64,000 nucleotides of DNA from Hormiphora californensis (lineage: Eukaryota > Ctenophora > Tentaculata > Cydippida > Pleurobrachiidae), in the NCBI GenBank assembly GCA_020137815.1, contig CM035353.1, positions 8,215,298 to 8,279,297 of the forward strand. The letters run 5' to 3'. The notes below the pieces were generated by a model, which worked only from the letters and a program-made list of their open reading frames with translations, made no database searches and had not been told where the DNA came from. Made by a program: the position numbers and the translations under genes. Positions 11,020 through 21,792 of the stretch are shown one piece after another. Position 1 is the stretch's first letter. Each line of letters begins with the position of its first letter.

Positions 11020-12065
11020 CTTTGTTTCTGAAGTTTACCTGTTGAATTCGGACAACACGACGAGCATCACACCAGATGAGTTTACTCAATGTTATAGATC
11101 GATTCAAGCTGCACCCGATGCAATGTTAACCAACGACAGCTTAGCTTCGCCTGGCAAGCACTGGGGTTCGTACTTTAGACATTGTCTCAAGGACCGAACT
11201 ACGAGTGAAATAATCGAGGCTACTTCGCGTGTTTTTCTCTCCAGTATGAAACTTGCCCGAGCAACAATGAACAATTTTGAAACGGTTATCAGTGTGGAAA
11301 ACCTCGAGAAACAGCTGCGTGAATGTAAAGAAGAACTTGATCGCCATCGGGTTAACGTAATCGAGCTTCAGCAAACGGTAATCAACCACCAGAAGCAACA
11401 ACTCAGTACAGTGACAGCATCGGTGCAGAAGGTGAAAGCCTACTCTACTGTGCTAGCACAGAATTGTGCTGCAACCTCCCCCAAAGTGGGAAAACCACTA
11501 CCAGTGAATCATCCTACTCCCGTCCAACAGCCCGGAAGAGAGAAGAACATGGTTGTGTTTGGTCTCCCAGAAACAACCGATAGAGTAGCTAAAACTACTT
11601 TAGACGAACTTTTTGAGGAATTAAATGAGAAACCGAAAGTGACTACGATGAAACGCATCGGCGAAAGAAATGAGAAGCGCCCTAGACCGCTCTTAGTATC
11701 CCTGGAGAAGAGAGCGACTCTCCTCGCACTCCTCAGAAAGGCACGAAACCTCAAAGACTCCGAACAGTTTTCGGCTGTTTATCTCTCTCCGGATCTTACG
11801 CCCTCTGAACTGAAAGAGCAAAAAGCTCTAAGGTCCACTTTGAAGCGGATACGATCAGAAGATCCTGACGGCTGCTACTTCATCCGTAATAATCTTATCC
11901 AAGTGGGATAGTTCCCCACTAACTCACCGTTATCAGAGAACCGTGCTAGGAGCAGGCAGTCTACTGCAGTCCCTTTCAAATTAAGGAAAACGAGTTGTCT
12001 GTATACAAACTGTGTCAGTGCGGGATATAAACTGTCATTTTTATTATTTATTATTATTATTATAT
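11020..12065 (+). mobile_element. ORF1-only LINE derivative with shared (ATT)n tail
   Basis: It begins directly after the previous LINE's ATT tail and ends GTGCGGGATATAAACTGTC plus a T/ATT-rich tail (about 12035-12065). The tail motif GCGGGATATAAA is shared with the full LINE upstream. Only an ORF1-type gene is present. No endonuclease or polymerase sequence follows. Confidence 0.7.
11042..11911 (+). CDS. LINE ORF1-like RNA-binding protein
   Basis: This open frame of about 289 codons is read from the element start. The first ATG is near 11120 (AMLTNDS), so the true start is uncertain or truncated. An N-terminal part is followed by a coiled coil (ENLEKQLRECKEELDRHR, about residues 95-130), then a module typical of invertebrate LINE ORF1 proteins: NMVVFGLPE, MKRIGER, RPRPLLVSLE, LLRKARNLKDSE, VYLSPDLTPSE, and the ending CYFIRNNLIQVG. 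Such proteins coat LINE RNA and act as nucleic-acid chaperones. The frame is intact, but no polymerase follows it, so any mobility would depend on proteins supplied by another element. Confidence 0.72.
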   Translation: MNSDNTTSITPDEFTQCYRSIQAAPDAMLTNDSLASPGKHWGSYFRHCLKDRTTSEIIEATSRVFLSSMKLARATMNNFETVISVENLEKQLRECKEELDRHRVNVIELQQTVINHQKQQLSTVTASVQKVKAYSTVLAQNCAATSPKVGKPLPVNHPTPVQQPGREKNMVVFGLPETTDRVAKTTLDELFEELNEKPKVTTMKRIGERNEKRPRPLLVSLEKRATLLALLRKARNLKDSEQFSAVYLSPDLTPSELKEQKALRSTLKRIRSEDPDGCYFIRNNLIQVG

Positions 12066-12095
12066 ATTCAAACTCCGATATCTTGAGTTCTTAAT

Positions 12096-14930
12096 CAGGG
12101 TGTGAACTGCATGTCGTGTTTGCTAGTCGCGAGCGCGCTTGCGAGACAAGCAAACACGTCAAGGTTCATTAACAAGCATGCTGCTCAGTCATTTTAGATT
12201 TAATACACAATGTAAGGATACCATGTAATAGGTGAGACTCTTGCCGTCACCCTCGTTCAAGTCCCGTGAAAAACGGAGCAGTACACGCAAACTGATGCCC
12301 ATTTTCCTCGCGTGACCCCGATTCAGCAGTTTGAGACACCAACTCTTTAGGGGGCCATATCTCAGGAACCAGACAAGATAGGAAAAATCGCCGTCTAACG
12401 AGGCGTACAGTTTTTAATCTAGTTTACCACTGTACCGGCCGTTTCACTCTCCAACCTAAAACAAAAATCGCAACCCCACAAAACTTCAAAATAATGAAAT
12501 TCGCATCTCGCATGTCGTGTTGCATGTCGTGTTGCATGTCGTGTCATGTTTTTGACGCGCTCGCGTTCAACTCTCACACAGCAGCTGCAGAACATGGCTG
12601 GAAACATCGAGGAGTAGAGAGAGGGTCGGTGCCGAATCAAATATTTCTTGATCTTGATCTACTCCATCTCTCAGCTATCCTACCACTCATCAACTCGATC
12701 TCTCAGCTACCCTACCCCTCATCTACTCCATCTTTCAGCTACCCTACCCCTCATCTACTCCATCTTTCAGCTACCCTACCCCTTATCTAGTCCATCTCTC
12801 AGCTACCCTACTCCTCATCTACTCCATCTCTCAGCTTCCCTATTAGGGAAGCATAGAGATGGAAACGATTAGGGGTAGGGAATCCCTATCCATAATCGTT
12901 TCCATCTCTATGCTTCCCTAGCCCTCATCAACTCCATCTTTCAGCTACCCTACCCCTAATCTAGTCCATCTCTCCGCTACCCTACTCCTCATCTACTCCA
13001 TCTCTCAGCTACCCTACCTCCCATTTACTCCATCTCTCAGCTACCCTACCTCCCATTTACTCCATATCTCAGCTTCCCTACCTGCCATTTACTCCATCTC
13101 TCAGATACCCTACCTCCCATTTACTCCATCTCTCAGCTTCCCTACCTCCCATTCACTCCATCTCTCAGCTTCCCTACCTCCCATTTACTCCATCCCTCAG
13201 CTTCCCTACCTGCCATTTACTCCATCTCTCAGATACCCTACCTCCCATTTACTCCATCTCTCAGCTTACCTACCTCCCATTTACTCCATCTCTCAGCTTC
13301 CCTACCTCCCATTCACTCCATCTCTCAGCTTCCCTACCTCCCATTTACTCCATCCCTCAGCTTCCCTACCTCCCATTTACTCCATCTCTCAGCTTCCCTA
13401 CCTCCCATTTGATCTATCTCTCAGCTTCCCTACCTCCCATTTACTCCATCTCTCAGCTACCCTACCTCCCATTTACTCCATTTCTCAGCTTCCCTACCTC
13501 TCATTTACTCCATCTCTCAGCTACCCTACCTCTCATTTACTCCATCTCTCAGCTACCCTACCTAGCTGAGAGATGGTGTAAATGGGAGGTAGGGAAGCTG
13601 AGAGATGGAGTAAATGGGAGGTAGGGAAGGTAAGCGATGGAGTAAATGGGAGGTAGGGAAGCTGAGAGATGGAGTAAATGGGAGGTAGGGAAGCTGAGAG
13701 ATGAAGTAAATGGGAGGTAGGCCGTAGGGTAGCTGAGAGATGGAGTGAATGGGAGGTAGGGTAGCTGAGAGATGGAGTAAATGGGAGGTAGGGAAGCTGA
13801 GAGATGGAGTGAATGGGAGGTAGGGAAGCTGAGGGATGGAGTAAATGGGAGGTAGGTAAGCTGAGAGATGGAGTAAATGGGAGGTAGGGTATCTGAGAGA
13901 TGGAGTAAATGGCAGGTAGGGAAGCTGAGATATGGAGTAAATGGGAGGTAGGTAAGCTGAGAGAAGGAGTAAATGGGAGGTAGGGAAGCTGAGAGATGGA
14001 GTAAATGGGAGGTAGGGTAGCTGAGAGATGGAGTAGATGAGAGTAGGGTAGCGGAGAGATGGACTAGATTAGGGGTAGGGTAGCTGAAAGATGGAGTTGA
14101 TGAGGGCTAGGGAAGCATAGAGATGGAAACGATTATTGATAGGGATTCCCTACCCCTAATCGTTTCCATCTCTATGCTTCCCTAATAGGGAAGCTGAGAG
14201 ATGGAGTAGATGAGGAGTAGGGTAGCTGAGAGATGGACTAGATGAGGGGTAGGGTAGCTGAAAGATGGAGTAGATGAGGGGTAGGGTAGCTGAAAGATGG
14301 AGTAGATGAGGGGTAGGGTAGCTGAGAGATCGAGTTGATGAGGGGTAGGATAGCTGAGAGATGGAGTAGATCAAGATCAAGAAATATTTGATTCGGCACC
14401 GACCCTCTCTCTACTCCTCGATGTTTCCCGCCATGTTCTGCAGCTGCTGTGTGAGAGTTGAACGCGAGCGCGTCAATAACATGACACGACATGCAACGAC
14501 ATGCAACACGACATGCGAGATGCGAATTTCATTATTTTGAAGTTTTGTGGGGTTGCGATTTTTGTTTTAGGTCGGAGAGTGAAACGGCCGGTACAGTGGT
14601 AAACTAGATTAAAAACTGTACGCCTCGTTAGACGGCGATTTTTCCTATCTTGTCTGGTTCCTGAGATATGGCCCCCTAAAGAGTTGGTGTCTCAAACTGC
14701 TGAATCGGGGTCACGCGAGGAAAATGGGCATCAGTTTGCGTGTACTGCTCCGTTTTTCACGGGACTTGAACGAGGGTGACGGCAAGAGTCTCACCTATTA
14801 CATGGTATCCTTACATTGTGTATTAAATCTAAAATGACTGAGCAGCATGCTTGTTAATGAACCTTGACGTGTTTGCTTGTCTCGCAAGCGCGCTCGCGAC
14901 TAGCAAACACGACATGCAGTTCACACCCTG
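12096..14930. mobile_element. 2.8-kb palindromic foldback element with minisatellite arms, TTAAT duplication
   Basis: TTAAT at 12091-12095 and 14931-14935 flank ends CAGGGTGTGAACTGCATGTC and the exact complement. Each arm is about 1.4 kb. It holds a unique outer part of about 560 bp and then a 32-bp tandem repeat (CCTACCTCCCATTTACTCC, CATCTCTCAG). The arms meet near 13563. A smaller hairpin (CATAGAGATGGAAACGATTA and complement, 12847-12920) sits in each arm, mirrored at about 14107-14185. No transposase gene is present. Confidence 0.85.
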
Positions 14931-15107
14931 TTAATCAGATAAAGAATTCAACTTAAATGCATTGGAAAGTACTAAGAATTCTCTTTTGAAAACACTCGTT
15001 ACAAGTCCTCTCATTTTGCCAGGAACCAGAGATATCATTACGAACGCGACCGATAAGACAGGAAGAAATCACAGTAAAAGTTAAAAAAAGGGGCAGAAAA
15101 GGGTCGC

Positions 15108-15178
15108 ATGATATCGAGAGAGGAGAAGAGAGAAGAGAGAGAGAGAGAGAGCGAGAGCGGAAGAGAGGAGAGAGAGAG

Positions 15179-15226
<48 letters not shown>

Positions 15227-15352
15227 GAGACGAGAGAGAGAGAGAGAGAGAAGAGCAGAGCGAGAGAGAGAGAGGAGAGAGAGAGAGAGCGAGAGAGCGA
15301 GAAGAGAGAGATCAGAGAGAGAGAGAGAGAGAGAGAGAAGAGAGAGAGGAGA

Positions 15353-15393
<41 letters not shown>

Positions 15394-15406
15394 CAGAGCA
15401 GAGAGC

Positions 15407-15481
<75 letters not shown>

Positions 15482-15720
15482 CTGAGAGAGAGCAAGAGAG
15501 AGCAAAGAAGAGAGAGAGAGAGCGAGAGCGAGTCGAAGAGAGAGAGGATCAGAGAGATAGAGAGAGCGGATGCGAGAGAGGCGGAGATAGACGATGATAT
15601 AGAGATCTAGAGATATAGATATATCTCTCTATTCTATAGATCTCTATCGCTAGATATCGAGTCTCTCTATCTCTCTATCTCTCTCACTTCTCTCTCTCTC
15701 TTCTCTCTCCTCTCATTTCC
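15108..15720. repeat. GA-rich tract flipping to TC-rich
   Basis: A nearly pure (GA)n-type tract from 15108 to about 15600 turns through an AT-rich hinge (GATATAGATATATCTC, about 15615) into (TC)n to 15720. It can form a hairpin. Open frames here are low-complexity artefacts. Confidence 0.9.
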
Positions 15721-15828
15721 CAAGATAAGCCGTATACCATTACCCTGCCGCTTGGAATTTGACTTGAAGTGAAAGAGATATTGATAAAATTGAAAGAGAT
15801 ATTGATAAAGAGATATTGATATAATTGA

Positions 15829-15831
<3 letters not shown>

Positions 15832-15863
<32 letters not shown>

Positions 15864-15920
15864 TAATTAAGAAAAAGAGAGAGAGAGAGAAATTTGATAA
15901 AAGAGAGAGAGTAACTAAAT
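15832..15920. repeat. short GA tracts
   Basis: Interrupted (GA)n runs at about 15832-15858, 15874-15890 and 15902-15912. Confidence 0.8.
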
Positions 15921-16079
15921 CGAATTAAAACTTATAAAAGTCAGGGAATGAAAAAGGTAATCACTTTAATCGCTTTAACCAAATGAGCCATTTCCATGTT
16001 AAAATAACTGCAATCTAACCCATTTCATAACGTTTTATTTTGTTGACCTGGCTTGAGAGAAAGATACAGTTGAGTGCTA

Positions 16080-16440
16080 TGGTGAGAAGATGGAGACGAG
16101 GAGAGAGACGAGAGAAGAGAGATCAGAGCAGAGAGGAGAGAATCCTGAGCGATGAGAGACGAGAGAGGAGAAGGAAGACGTGAGAGAGAGAGAGAGAGAA
16201 GAGGACGAGGCGAGAGAGGGAGAGAGCAGGAGAGAGGAGGAGGAGAGAGAGAGAGGAGGGGGGGAGTGAAGAGAGAGAGAGCGAGAGAGAGAGAGAGGAG
16301 TGGGATCGAGCGAGCGAAGGGGGGTAGAGGAGATAGAGAGAGATGGAGGTGAGCGAGAGAAAGAGGGAGGACAGAGAGAGTGTGTGTGTGTGAGAGAGAG
16401 AGAGTGGGAGAGAGAGAGGGAGGGAGAGAAAATAGGGATA
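16080..16440. repeat. GA-rich low-complexity tract
   Basis: Impure (GA)n with a (TG)n patch near 16380-16391. No coding potential is credited. Confidence 0.85.
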
Positions 16441-17294
16441 CTAGATAGCAGGCGAGCTGGGAGTGGCATTGTGTACACACGCAACTAGCACGACGTAACG
16501 CGCGGACGCCATTCTGATTCTTGGGGACCCAAGAGAGATCTCGCGCGCGAGCCCAGGAAAGCTTCGCGCGAGAAGGCACCCAGATTTTAACGCCGCCCGA
16601 GGTTTAACACCGATAATTTTAAACTTATTTATTACTACAGAACATGTAAACTCATTTTTATGTATAATTTTTAACTTTTACCCCCCAAATTGAAAAGCGC
16701 TGCCTTATCCCCGATCCCGCTTGCCAACTTTTATCTTGTTTAAAATTTTAAAATTTTAAATGTTAGATTTCAGCCTCCGCAGGCAGTATGTATCATGCAA
16801 GTACCCCTGCACTGTCAACAGGGCCTGCAGAGTTTTATCCTGGTTACCGTTTAGAATCCGCTGAAGCCTGAAAAAACTGCTCGGGCCTCGGTGCCCGGGT
16901 GAATGCCGAAAACAGCGACCCTTAAAATAGTCCAAAGTCCTCCAGGAGACTCACCGGAGGTTTAGCACGGCATGAGACAACAGCACCGATAGCAGAAGAA
17001 ACACTGATACCGCGCATGATATTCATGTGTGTCGTGTGATACGGGGGTATCTCAGCTCCTACTCTGTGTATCTCACTCACAACACAGTAGCACACGTGAA
17101 GAGCGCACGTGATATCGGTGTGTCTCCTGCAACGACCCGTAATGCCCGTAATGTCTTTGTCGTTAAATTTAAAACGGTCATATCTATTATCTCCAGTCGC
17201 TGATATGACATAGACTTCCCTGTTCCAAGACATTTCTATCTATATCTGTGACCCCCTTAAATGATAATGACCCCATGATGTTATCTTTAGGTTC
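16441..17294. other. upstream of SDAD1, no gene recognised
   Basis: Contains repeat fragments related to about 4813 and 4940 and a weak copy of the foldback core (ATCTCCAGTCGCTGATATGA, about 17192). The SDAD1 promoter must lie near here, but no defined element is visible. Confidence 0.4.
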
Positions 17295-20200
17295 ATGGCT
17301 TCAAGTTTACCAACGCTGCAGAATCTCATTCGTCGAGATCCAAAGTCATACAAAGATGACTTTGCGGTGCAGTATGAGTATCTCAAATCCAAGATAACCC
17401 TCTTTTTCGTTTCTCCCTCGTCGGAATTAAACGATGAGATCTCTGAGCTGATTATGTTTGTGGCTCATTGCCTCAAGTGCTACCCCTCCTTCCAAGAGGA
17501 GTTTCCTAAAATGTTGGAAGATCTTATACGGAAACACAACGGTATCCTGCCCTCCGAGTTCAGGCATATTATCTGCAAGGCGTTGATCATCCTCCGTAAC
17601 AGAGATCTCTATCAGCCGGTCCTGTTGATGAAACTATTCTTTGAACTGTTGGGATGCCCAGATAAAACCCTTAGGGAGCTGCTAAAGTCGCACATTATAA
17701 CGGATATCAGAAACATCAACCTGAAGCACTCTAATAATAAGATGAACAGGGCCATCCAGACCTTTATCCACACCATGCTGTTCAAGGCATCCCCCGTGGC
17801 CGCTAAAATCGCTATACAGATCATGATTGAGCTGTACAAGAAGAGGATCTGGAATGATGCCAAAACTGTGAACATCATAGCAGGTACATATTTTTGAGAG
17901 GTCCATCTCTTTCTATCTCTCCCTTTCTTTCTTTCCTTCTCTTAAGTTTATTGATACCCAATTTAAGATTTAACTCCCTGATCATCTCCCCTCAGATGGA
18001 TGTCTATCCACCAACAACAAGGTTATGGTGACTGCACTCAAATTCTTCCTAACCAACGACCCTAACACGGCTGAGGATGACGCTGAGTCGGATGGGGAGG
18101 AGGAGGAAAAAAAGGAGAAACAGAAGAAGATGGGGCATCTCATGAGAACAGCAGGGGTAGGTCCCAGGAAAAGTTATATAACATGTCACAACATGAATGA
18201 TGATCATGTCACACGTGATTTAATATTTGATATGTAGCTTGATGATGTCAGGATGTGTTTTGACTTCCCTTTCCAGGATTACTAATCCACATACCTCTCT
18301 CAGTACACTAAGAAGGCACGAAACAAGATGAAGAAGTTGGAACGTGCCCGGCTGATTCTACGGAAGGATGCGAAGAAGAAGAGAGCCCCTGAGGGTGTCT
18401 TTCTTGCGATTCATCTTCTCAACGATCCTCAGGTACATCCGACATTATACCAGTAGTATACATGTCAGTTGTAAAGTTCATAACATCTGTACAGAAAGGG
18501 TACAGAATATCATTACCATTCCAAAGTGCACAAAATGTAATTTGTAAGCAATTAATTTGTCTGTAATCTTGACCTAACGACCCCCCTCCAGACCTTTTCG
18601 GAGCGGCTTTACAAGCAGCTAAGTAGGCTAACAGATAAGTTTGATATAAAGCTGATGGTGCTGCAACTGATAGCAAGGGTAGTGGGTATTCATCAGTTGT
18701 TCCTGTTCAACTTCTACCCTTATCTACAGAAGTGAGTTCAGATAGTTTAAACTTTAGGTGTGTATCATACCCCCAGTGTTACCTTTTTGAGCACCATTAC
18801 TCCACATTTTTAGAGCAAAAGTATATTTACCAATTGATACCATCATCACATAACCACCATCACCACCCCCATCACTATTTCCAGGTATTTGAACCACTCC
18901 CAAGTACAGTGTACTAAAATCCTAGCTGCCACAGCTCAGGCTTGTCATCAACTAATCCCACCCGATGTTATAGAACCTGTCATCCGACACATAGCCAACA
19001 CTTTCATATCAGGTGATTAGGTGATTAGATGATCAGGTGTGAGGTGATTAGTGGTCACTGGCCAAGTGATTAACTAGTGGGGCTACAAAAATGAGCCGTT
19101 AATTAGTCGCTCAAAGTTTTTGAAGACTAGGACGTCGTTGCTAAAATTCCAACCCCCCATATCTCAGATCATCAAACGGCAGAAGTAATGGCAGTGGGTA
19201 TAAATGCTGTTCGTGAGATATGTGTGCGGTGCCCCCTGGCTATTGACAAAGATCTCCTTCAAGATCTGGCACTATATAAGAAGCATAATGATAAGGGAGT
19301 TAGTATGGCTGCCAGATCTCTTATCTCTCTATTCAGGACTATCAACAAGACAATGCTTGCTAAAGTCGATCAGGTAATGATTACTGTACAAATTTAGGTT
19401 TTTGTGCAATATCCAATTTGTCCTTAATTTTGATTTTGGCCCTCATCCAGTGTACACCTCATTGTATTGTACACCTCATCCAGTGTACACCACATTGTAT
19501 TGTACACCTCATTGTATTGTACACCTCATTGTATAATGTATAATTATAGGGACGACCTGGGGATGAGGAGATGTCATACGAACTTGCAGAATACGGAGCC
19601 TCTAAACCTATGGAGACCATACCTGGTTCGTATTGTGTAAACTGTTTTGGTGCTTTAGCTCGCCTACCTTCCCCATTTCCCTGCCGATAGGAACCTGGAG
19701 GACCGAGGACAATTCGACATTCGTGTTTCTCACACCCCGATCTCTCTCCTCAAGGTATTGAGTTCCTCAACTCGTCTGATGAAGAAGGATGTTGTGATGA
19801 AGAAGAAGAAGAAGAGGAGGAGGAGAATGTGGGGCTAACAGAGGGTGCATCCGGGAGGAAGAGGAGGCGTGTATCAGAAGCTTCCGATGGTGCAGCTCCA
19901 AAGAAAGCCAGAAAAACATGTGCAGGTAAGTTGATAGCAAACAGCCAACAGGGTTTGAGGGTTAATAACCAACTTTCTCGGGCTGTTCTCTCTCACTTTA
20001 ATAACAGTTGATACCGAGATGTACAAATAAGATCCACGGACCACAGTATGTCTCTGATCTCCAAACCACCCCCCCTTCCAGAATCTAGCTGCTGCAGCGG
20101 TAAGAAAGCCCGGACAACATCTGAGAGTAGTGTAGGTGGAGGTGGTAAGAGACCACGAACTATGTCGGAGAGTAGTGCGAGTAGCAGAAGCAAACAGAGA

Positions 20201-21227
20201 CTTAGGAAGATTAGCAGAGAAAGGACTACCTCAGAAACCTCTAATACAACCAATGCCAGCAGCAAGGTATGAAATGAGATATGGAATAAGTTTCTGTAGC
20301 TGAATTAACAATGATAAGGTGTCTTACTATAACACGTTCTGTTTATGGCGACATTCGCTGTCCCCTTCACTGTTGTGTCAATACTTTAATCGATCTATTA
20401 CTGCAGGTAAAGAAGAGTGCCCAGGAGTGGATGACAGAGAAAATCTTAACAGAGGAGGACTACCAAAGAATTGAAGAGAAACGTCTGGAGTGGCTAATGC
20501 AGAGTAAGATAATAATTCGCATCATTCAAATATTGAAATATATTGACATTTTCGCGTTGTGAACCGATATTAGATTACCCATGTGATGTTCTAACTCTCT
20601 TTTAGAGCTGAGAGGGTTGAGCAATGGGACCATTTTGTTTCATAACACTATGTTCCCCAGGCAAACAACAGAGAAAGGGTGGCAAGAGACAGAAGAGTCC
20701 TGAACGTGAAACTGAGGGTGACATTCTCAATCCTGCAAACATAGAACACATTGCAAAGCACAAGAAACAGACCTAAAGAGGAACGTTTAGAGACGATTAA
20801 ACAAGGAAGACCTGACAAGAAATTCGGGTATGTGTGAATTTTACCCTCCCAATTCTATCCTTTCATTCACCTCTTTTCTTGTTATGTGGAGCGCACGGAA
20901 AGAGGGTCGAGCAAGGCAACTCTCTTCCATCCCCATTTCCAATCTACAACCCCCCCTCCCTAAGTTTATCCCATATACTATCCTGACGTACTCACCCATC
21001 ATGTCCTGCCTATAATCATCTCACATGTCCTAACCACCACCCCTTCCTACAGTTTCAAGAAGGATAAGATGAACCCGTACGCTAGTACGAACAATGCCGA
21101 TAAAAGAAAAAACAAGAACTTTATGATGATGGTTCATAAGAGAAGTGTCAGGGAGAGGGGCAAGAAGAGCTTCGTGGAGAAACAAAGGGAGCTCAAGAAG
21201 CGGCTGGTAAAGGGCAACAAGAAGTGA
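17295..21227 (+). CDS. SDAD1: SDA1 homologue, 60S ribosome biogenesis factor
   Basis: SDA1 is a nucleolar protein needed for maturation and export of the large ribosomal subunit. Twelve exons agree in phase: 17295-17883, 17996-18156, 18304-18432, 18592-18731, 18885-19012, 19168-19373, 19550-19625, 19755-19925, 20082-20266, 20407-20503, 20661-20827 and 21053-21227. The N-terminus ([46 protein letters not shown]) matches the NUC130 region. [21 protein letters not shown] and [17 protein letters not shown] match the SDA1 helical repeats. The acidic and basic middle and the ending [20 protein letters not shown] match the family C-terminus. The ATG at 17295 follows an in-frame AG-rich leader and aligns with the family start. 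The oddity is at ACC-TAA (20771-20776): the frame stops, yet the family sequence resumes at once in the +1 frame ([11 protein letters not shown]). With that shift the product is about 740 residues. Confidence 0.95.
19438..19545 (+). repeat. ~16-20-bp tandem repeat in SDAD1 intron 7
   Basis: Imperfect copies of GTACACCTCATTGTATT run up to the acceptor at 19549. Confidence 0.75.
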
Positions 21228-21792
21228 TAGTTTGGTTGGTGGTGGTTTGTGACGTGTAACAATAACTATCATCGGGAGTAGGTTTCAATTCCCTGAATAT
21301 CTTAGTGTGACATGAGTACGGGCGGGGGGGGGGGGATATGTTATCGCGTGGTGAGTATTTTGACAAGTTTTAAGTGAGTGTAACAGAGCTGTTTTATTGT
21401 ACTAACTTATTGGCATCTGTCATGGTATTAACTTATTGGCACCTTTCATTAACTTATTCTGGAATTGGGTTCAATTTTAATACACCTTGTTATTATTGTG
21501 TATACTGTCCCCACTCCCCCTTGGTCCCCGTCGCGTTACCCGCCCCTAGTTGTCACTTGTCGGCCCGGTTCGCAGACAACAGTCTTTTATGAGACAACCC
21601 CCTAGTAACCAACTAACTCCCATTATCACAACCCCCTAAAGTAACCTCGAATTCCCATTACTACAACTCCCTGCTCCCAATTATAACTCCCCTTATTATC
21701 TCAACTCCCTGCTCCCAATTATAACTCCCCTTATTATCTCAACTCCCTGCTCCCAATTATAACTCCCCTTATTATCTCACCTAGCTGGTGTA
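21228..21792. other. SDAD1-YTHDC2 intergenic region with 38-bp tandem repeat
   Basis: A G-run lies at about 21325-21336. From about 21660 to 21778 there are three copies of a 38-bp unit containing CCCAATTATAACTCCCCTT. The last copy ends about 15 bases before the YTHDC2 ATG, so it is in that gene's 5' UTR or promoter. Confidence 0.6.

Noticed and set aside
12225-12290. GTTCAAGTCCCG resembling a tRNA B box
   Set aside because: Flanking bases do not form a T stem or cloverleaf. It lies in a foldback arm and is mirrored at about 14760.
14953-15505. Serine/leucine-rich and arginine/glutamate-rich frames of 125-180 codons
   Set aside because: Direct translations of GA or TC simple repeats. The same applies to 16025-16579, 54052-54679 and 55330-55632.
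16922-17233. 103-codon minus-strand frame upstream of SDAD1
   Set aside because: No recognisable domain, no splice context, and it overlaps repeat fragments.
20661-20827. Short intron removing the stop in SDAD1 exon 11
   Set aside because: No GT...AG pair around 20771 restores the frame without losing conserved residues. A single-base shift gives a complete match.
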